Assembly: GCA_017427415.1 (NCBI GenBank) | Contig: JAFRSU010000006.1 | Coordinates: 1-64,000 of the forward strand | From: Lachnospiraceae bacterium | Lineage (GTDB): Bacteria > Bacillota > Clostridia > Lachnospirales > Lachnospiraceae | Direction of reading: 5' to 3' | Length of the DNA: 64,000 nt | Translations under genes and position numbers: made by a program | Notes under the pieces: generated by a model | Told to the model about the DNA's origin: nothing | Database searches by the model: none | Seen by the model: only the letters and a program-made list of their open reading frames with translations | In this document: in pieces, positions 59,562-64,000 of the stretch | How positions within the stretch are numbered: the stretch's first letter is position 1 | Layout of the letters: every line of letters starts with the position of its first letter

Positions 59562-60716
59562 ATGGACGAAGTAAGACTCGGTATAATAGGCATAGGCGGC
59601 ATGGGAACCAACCACGCCTTAAATATAGTAAAGGGACTTGTCCCCCAAATGAGGCTTACCGCCGTAGCTGATATAAATGATGCACGGTTAAAGTGGGCTA
59701 AGGAAAACCTGCCGGAGAATGTAAAGTGCTTCTCCGACGGAAGGGAAATGATAGACTCCGGCGAATGTGACGCTGTTCTTATAGCCACACCGCATTATTT
59801 TCATCCGGAGTTTGTGATCTATGCCCTCTCTCATGGTCTTCACGCCATAAGCGAAAAACCTGCGGGCGTATATACAAAGCAGGTAAGAGAAATGAATGAA
59901 GTAGCAGAAAAAAGCGACAAGGTATTTGCCATAATGTTCAACCAGCGTACCAACTGTGTATACAGGAAACTGCACGAGATGATAGAAAGCGGCGAGCTTG
60001 GTGCTCTAAAGAGAGTCAACTGGATCATCACCGACTGGTACAGAACACAAAGCTACTACGACGCCGCAGGCTGGAAAGCTACCTGGGACGGTGAGGGCGG
60101 CGGAGTACTGCTAAACCAGTGTCCTCATCAGCTTGACCTCTTGCAATGGCTGTGCGGACTTCCTGTCAAGGTAAGGGCATTTTGCCATGAAGCCAAGTGG
60201 CATAACATAGAGGTCGAGGATGACGTGACCGCATATATGGAATTTGCTAACGGGGCAACCGGAGTATTCGTAACCACTACAGGTGATGCTCCCGGTACCA
60301 ACCGCTTAGAGCTCACCTTCGAAATGGGAAAGATAGTATGCGAACATGATAAGCTCATCTTCGACCGCTTAAAAGTAAACGAAAGAGAATTTTGTAAAAC
60401 CGAACCGAACGGATTTGCAAAGCCTCCCATGGAGCGTATCGAGATAGAGACGGACGGTAAAAACGAGCAGCATGTAGGTGTGCTCAAGGCCTTTACTGAC
60501 AGGATCCTGTCCGGCGGCAAACTGATAGCAGAAGGAAGTGAGGGTATCAACGGACTGCTTCTTTCAAATGCCATGTTTTTATCTTCCTGGCTCGGAAAAG
60601 AGGTAAGCATCCCGTTTGATGAAGACTTGTTTTTGGAGGAACTTAACAAACGCCGTAAACTATCAAAGAAAAAGGAAGGCAGCGGCATAGTATTTGATAC
60701 GGAGGGAACCTACTAA
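59562..60716 (+). CDS. Gfo/Idh/MocA-family oxidoreductase (second paralogue)
   Basis: 384 residues with VRLGIIGIGGMGTNHA at the N-terminus, EKPAG as the catalytic region, and GGGVLLNQCPHQLDLLQWLCG. It has a longer C-terminus than its neighbour and the two are clearly different paralogues. GGAGGATGAC precedes the ATG. Stop and next start abut (TAAATG). Probably works in a two-step oxidation/reduction route on the same sugar as its neighbours (inference). Confidence 0.9.
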   Translation: MDEVRLGIIGIGGMGTNHALNIVKGLVPQMRLTAVADINDARLKWAKENLPENVKCFSDGREMIDSGECDAVLIATPHYFHPEFVIYALSHGLHAISEKPAGVYTKQVREMNEVAEKSDKVFAIMFNQRTNCVYRKLHEMIESGELGALKRVNWIITDWYRTQSYYDAAGWKATWDGEGGGVLLNQCPHQLDLLQWLCGLPVKVRAFCHEAKWHNIEVEDDVTAYMEFANGATGVFVTTTGDAPGTNRLELTFEMGKIVCEHDKLIFDRLKVNEREFCKTEPNGFAKPPMERIEIETDGKNEQHVGVLKAFTDRILSGGKLIAEGSEGINGLLLSNAMFLSSWLGKEVSIPFDEDLFLEELNKRRKLSKKKEGSGIVFDTEGTY

Positions 60717-61592
60717 ATGAAGGAAGTATATGCAAAAATCTCAGGCTTTGCCGATGAGATAGACGGGAACTTAGATGTACAGATAGAAAGCTTAACAAAG
60801 CTCGGATTAAAATATGTCGAGATGCGAGGTGTGGACGGCAACAACCTTATATACCATGATAACGCTAAAGTTAAGGATATAAAGAACAGGCTTGATGCAG
60901 CAGGCATATCACTCTCCGCTTTAGGAACCCCGCTCGGGAAGATCGGTATCACAGATCCCTTTGAAAAGCATTTTGAGGAATACAAACGTGCCGTAGAGAT
61001 AGCACATATGATGGGTGCAAAGAATCTTCGTATGTTCAGTTTCTATATACCGGGTGACGACAAGGCCGGAAGAGAAAAATATAAATCCGAAGTCTTTGAC
61101 AGGATGGGGATGTTCGTTGACTATGCCAAGGCCAACGATGCTGTAGTCCTCCACGAAAACGAAAAAGGCATATACGGGGAGCTTGCTCCTGAATGCAGGG
61201 AGATGATGGATGAGTTCGGATGTGATAACTTTAAAGCCATATTTGATTTTGCAAACTTCGTACAGGCGGACCAGGATACTTGGGAAGCTTATGAATTATT
61301 AAAGGATCACATAGCCTATATCCACGTAAAAGACGCCATCAAAGGCAGCGGCAAGGTAGTGCCCTCCGGCTACGGTGACGGAAATGTAAAGACAATACTG
61401 AACTCTCTTTTTGCAAGCGGCTTTAACGGCTTCCTCTCACTTGAACCCCACCTGTTTGAATTTAAAGGCTTAGCTGAGCTTGAAAAAGACGGCAACAGGA
61501 CCGAAATAGAAAATGCCAGGAATCTCACGGGCTTTGAAGCCTTTGCCCTCGCACATGAATCACTGTTAAAAATACTTAACCAGCACTCATAA
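60717..61592 (+). CDS. Sugar phosphate isomerase/epimerase (xylose isomerase-like TIM barrel)
   Basis: 291 residues. SGFADEIDGNLDVQIESLTKLGLKYVEMR, HENEKGIYG, IFDFANFVQ and YIHVKDA place the metal-binding Glu/Asp/His residues of the AP endonuclease 2/IolE-like superfamily. It is translationally coupled to the preceding oxidoreductase. With two Gfo/Idh/MocA enzymes it suggests catabolism or epimerisation of a sugar or inositol-like compound under AraC control. Confidence 0.9.
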   Translation: MKEVYAKISGFADEIDGNLDVQIESLTKLGLKYVEMRGVDGNNLIYHDNAKVKDIKNRLDAAGISLSALGTPLGKIGITDPFEKHFEEYKRAVEIAHMMGAKNLRMFSFYIPGDDKAGREKYKSEVFDRMGMFVDYAKANDAVVLHENEKGIYGELAPECREMMDEFGCDNFKAIFDFANFVQADQDTWEAYELLKDHIAYIHVKDAIKGSGKVVPSGYGDGNVKTILNSLFASGFNGFLSLEPHLFEFKGLAELEKDGNRTEIENARNLTGFEAFALAHESLLKILNQHS

Positions 61593-61611
61593 TTACCTCT
61601 TTATAAATTAT

Positions 61612-61675
61612 AAAAGATCCTTCACTTCTTTCAGGATGACAAAACTGTCATTCCGGGTGTAAGTGAAGGATCTTT
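61612..61675. repeat. Long palindromic repeat acting as terminator, family C
   Basis: AAAAGATCCTTCACTT and AAGTGAAGGATCTTTTT arms with an inner GGATGACA/TGTCATTCC stem. It lies between convergent genes, 20 bases after the isomerase stop, and can terminate in both directions. It resembles a widespread intergenic repeat type of Firmicutes (recognised by pattern only). Confidence 0.8.
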
Positions 61676-61701
61676 TTCTTTCAATCGGTTATTAACACTG
61701 A

Positions 61702-62907
61702 TCAGTAAAATATCTCATTTGAATCTACATAATTACCAAGTTCATCATACGTAACCTCTAAAGTACGGGTAACTTCTCCGCCCACATCATAGGTAAAACT
61801 CTTGATCAGATCTCCGGCTTTGTTGTATTTGTTCTTGACAATACTCGTAGTTACCTGTTTATATCCGGTCAGCCCATTGCATTCTATGCTTTCTGACTTG
61901 GTATTAAATCCTTTTGAATTGTAGGTCTCTTTAATTATAAATATATCATCCCCTGATGGATCGGAGTATTTTTCGGTGATGCATCTTCCGTTTTTATCAT
62001 ACTCGTATTCTACATAACCGACATATTTAGATGATCCGGGATAAACAGTCGTCGTCTCGTTACGGCTCAGTCTTCCTTCCTCATTATAATCATTTATGAC
62101 GTTTTCTGTTAATTTTTCAGCAGTGGTAACACTCTTTTTTAAAAGACCGTCGGAATAGGTGTTTTTAGTTGTGAACTTACCTTTTTCGCTGTCAAATCCT
62201 TTCTGCTTGATCACATTACCGTTTTCGTCGTACTTAAAAGTATATTCAAATGCAGTATCTTTATCATCGGTTGCACATGTTATCTTTTTGATGCGGCCGC
62301 TTTTGTCAAGCTTAACGGTATATGATTCCTTATTTCCCGATTCGTTTACAGCTTTCAGAGTCACCAGATTTTTGTCTTTATTGTACCTGCTTGTAGGAAA
62401 TCCGGGGCCATAGTAGTATAGTTCGACTTCGTTTACTTTTGCGCCTTTTCTTAAGGTATATTTCGACTCCTTAAAATCCAAGCTTCTTAGAATAATTGAA
62501 TTTACTGTAATGTTCTCCGCTACAACTATCCCTTTATTATATGTATAATCAGGTAAATAGAAGTTGTTTCCGGATACTTCTTCCGTGAAACTGTTGACTT
62601 CATTGATATCGATCCTTGCAAATACGGCCTTGTTGGTAATGTTGACGTTGGGAGCATATATATACAGATATTTTCCTGCTGCTGCCTTATCAGCATTTAT
62701 GGTAATGTCGATATATGCATCCGTCCTTAAGTAGATTACCTCAACATCCTTATTCTGTATGGCAGCTGTTAATTCCTTAGCCGTGGATACTCTTACCGTG
62801 TCGTTTGACTCAGCTTTTACGCTTACGGTTGAAATAAAAACCAAGGCTAACATTATACAGATTGCCATAACGGATACCTTTGCCAATACGTTAATTCTTT
62901 TTTTCAT
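61702..62907 (-). CDS. Secreted protein with YD-like repeats
   Basis: 401 residues. A Sec signal peptide is clear (KKR, hydrophobic VSVMAICIMLALVFISTVSV, likely cleavage after VKA at about 32). Residues 35-185 resemble short strands of a right-handed beta-helix (DITINADKAAAGKYLYIYAP and similar). From about 190 on, four to six imperfect repeats of the type YDENGNV/YDKNGRC/YNKAGDL/YDELGNY recall YD/RHS-core repeats. No toxin or anchor domain follows. Function unknown. AAAGGAGG precedes the start. Confidence 0.75.
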   Translation of the reverse strand: MKKRINVLAKVSVMAICIMLALVFISTVSVKAESNDTVRVSTAKELTAAIQNKDVEVIYLRTDAYIDITINADKAAAGKYLYIYAPNVNITNKAVFARIDINEVNSFTEEVSGNNFYLPDYTYNKGIVVAENITVNSIILRSLDFKESKYTLRKGAKVNEVELYYYGPGFPTSRYNKDKNLVTLKAVNESGNKESYTVKLDKSGRIKKITCATDDKDTAFEYTFKYDENGNVIKQKGFDSEKGKFTTKNTYSDGLLKKSVTTAEKLTENVINDYNEEGRLSRNETTTVYPGSSKYVGYVEYEYDKNGRCITEKYSDPSGDDIFIIKETYNSKGFNTKSESIECNGLTGYKQVTTSIVKNKYNKAGDLIKSFTYDVGGEVTRTLEVTYDELGNYVDSNEIFY

Positions 62908-63018
62908 TTTCTTCCTCCTTTAAGATAACAATTTGTGTTCTTGTTTTCTTTGATGAGGTTATATTAGCAAATAGTTGTATCCTTTTTATATCCTTTTGAA
63001 TATATTTTATTATTTTTT

Positions 63019-63996
63019 TTAATCTGCAAGAACTTTTACGATATGTTCCAGATATGCATTATCCTCAGCATCACGGTCTCGGGCCGTGTTATTGATCCAT
63101 GTCCCGGTCTCTATCGTCCCCTTTATGCCTCTTTCAAGTAATATATCCACAAGTTCCGATGCATACTGATAATCACTGTGATATCTTTCATCCCAGCCAT
63201 CAGTACACGTTGATGAGGAATAAAATATATCTTCCGCTCTGCCATTCGAGAAGGTAACGTTCATCTTAAGATCAGAATCTTTATAATATATCCTGTAAAA
63301 ATCTATTTCATCAAATCCATAAGTTTTTATATCTTTATTATGTTTTATCAATATGTCTTTATCACTTAACTTAACGTTATCCCGCGAACAATAATGTCCC
63401 TGAAAAGCTATAAGTGCAGCAATTGCAAATATGATACATCCCACTATGATTTTCGTAGTCTTCGTCCAATTGATATGAACAACCAGCTGGTTAACATCAG
63501 CAAAAAAGATTACCAGGATAACCGTAAGTATGATGATCCATACCATAGTCAGATCGTCACAACCGCATTTTATTACCGCCTGTGCAGTGATGCCACTGAG
63601 CATTATCCGGGACTGAACTATTCCGGACACAAGCAGAACAAACGATATAAAAGCATACGCGAGTACAATTATGGCAACTATCGTTTCTATAAAATACCAC
63701 AATCCCATAAATACGGTATATACCGCTCCTTTTTTATGTGTTCTGAAATAATCCGTGATGAGCATATTCCAATGCCATACGGCAATCGGGAGAACCAGGA
63801 TTAAACACGAAAAATCCAAAGCATTGTTCATGACTATAAGCTTAAATGCTGCTGCGACAAATACTGTTGCGATTGAGACCCCCTGTATCACCAACAGTCT
63901 TTCCAGCAGAAGGCTAAAATAAACACCTGTGTCAAAACCATGGGTTCCGATGATATCAGTAAGGGTATCATGCATACGAAACTGTATATCCGACAT
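63019..63996 (-). CDS. Hypothetical membrane protein (5' end possibly outside the window)
   Basis: 325 residues as visible. About five or six hydrophobic segments occupy residues 30-215, followed by a soluble C-terminal region of about 110 residues (IDFYRIYYKDSDLKMNVTFS). The first Met is four bases from the window end, so no ribosome site can be seen and the gene may start further on. No family recognised. The product precedes the secreted YD-like protein on the same strand, about 110 bases away. Confidence 0.6.
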   Translation of the reverse strand: MSDIQFRMHDTLTDIIGTHGFDTGVYFSLLLERLLVIQGVSIATVFVAAAFKLIVMNNALDFSCLILVLPIAVWHWNMLITDYFRTHKKGAVYTVFMGLWYFIETIVAIIVLAYAFISFVLLVSGIVQSRIMLSGITAQAVIKCGCDDLTMVWIIILTVILVIFFADVNQLVVHINWTKTTKIIVGCIIFAIAALIAFQGHYCSRDNVKLSDKDILIKHNKDIKTYGFDEIDFYRIYYKDSDLKMNVTFSNGRAEDIFYSSSTCTDGWDERYHSDYQYASELVDILLERGIKGTIETGTWINNTARDRDAEDNAYLEHIVKVLAD

Positions 63997-64000
63997 ACTG

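Overview
The window looks like chromosome of an anaerobic Clostridia member, probably Lachnospiraceae (Butyrivibrio/Roseburia-like). This is inferred from moderate GC, strong AGGAGG ribosome sites, consensus TTGACA/TATAAT promoters, a type III glutamine synthetase, an NADP-type GDH, LL-diaminopimelate aminotransferase, NfnAB-like flavoproteins and a Trp T-box. I see no phage, transposase, CRISPR array, rRNA or tRNA. It carries about 47 protein genes, all intact apart from one probable deletion remnant and one gene that may run off the right edge.

Layout: 1-5.3 kb, purine/redox run purA-nfnA-nfnB-guaA (minus). 5.5-21.2 kb, ammonia assimilation core: gdhA, glnA plus an ANTAR RNA-binding regulator, asnB-glnN (GSIII), gltD-gltB (GOGAT), with one membrane acyltransferase inserted. 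21.4-28 kb, nadE followed by a PEP-synthase-like remnant, a C26 amidotransferase and a RelA/SpoT-type synthetase, then a divergent ammonium transporter fused to a PII domain. 28-34 kb, an alcohol/aldehyde dehydrogenase pair, glmS, azlCD. 34-43 kb, pyrG-purF-carA-carB-dapL. 43-47.5 kb, a metal/corrinoid-type ABC importer and an Fe-S aldo/keto reductase. 47.6-54.8 kb, a T-box controlled trp operon with the order B-A-E-G-D-C-F. 54.9-57.4 kb, a YczE-like membrane protein and nifS-nifU. 57.4-61.6 kb, an AraC regulator divergent from two Gfo/Idh/MocA oxidoreductases and a sugar isomerase. 61.7-64 kb, a secreted YD-like protein and a membrane protein.

The most interesting signal is a local RNA-based nitrogen regulon. 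Eight transcription units (gdhA, glnA, asnB-glnN, gltD-gltB, nadE, amt-PII, glmS, pyrG-purF-carAB) begin with the same cassette: a TTGACA promoter with a 17-18 nt spacer, then, 13-20 nt after the -10 box, a small hairpin with a hexanucleotide loop of form A-A-N-G-R-N. That hairpin overlaps the 5' arm of a terminator-like hairpin. A1 and G4 of a six-base loop are the known recognition marks of ANTAR antiterminators (EutV, NasR). The only ANTAR protein in the window is encoded directly behind glnA, and its receiver domain lacks the phosphoacceptor aspartate. asnB, gltD and amt each have two such modules in series. Ten glutamine-amidotransferase genes are packed into about 51 kb, so this appears to be a glutamine supply-and-use island whose genes share one antitermination code.

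Intergenic palindromic repeats of at least three families lie between genes. One supplies the last codons of nadE and another splits trpBA from trpEGDCF.
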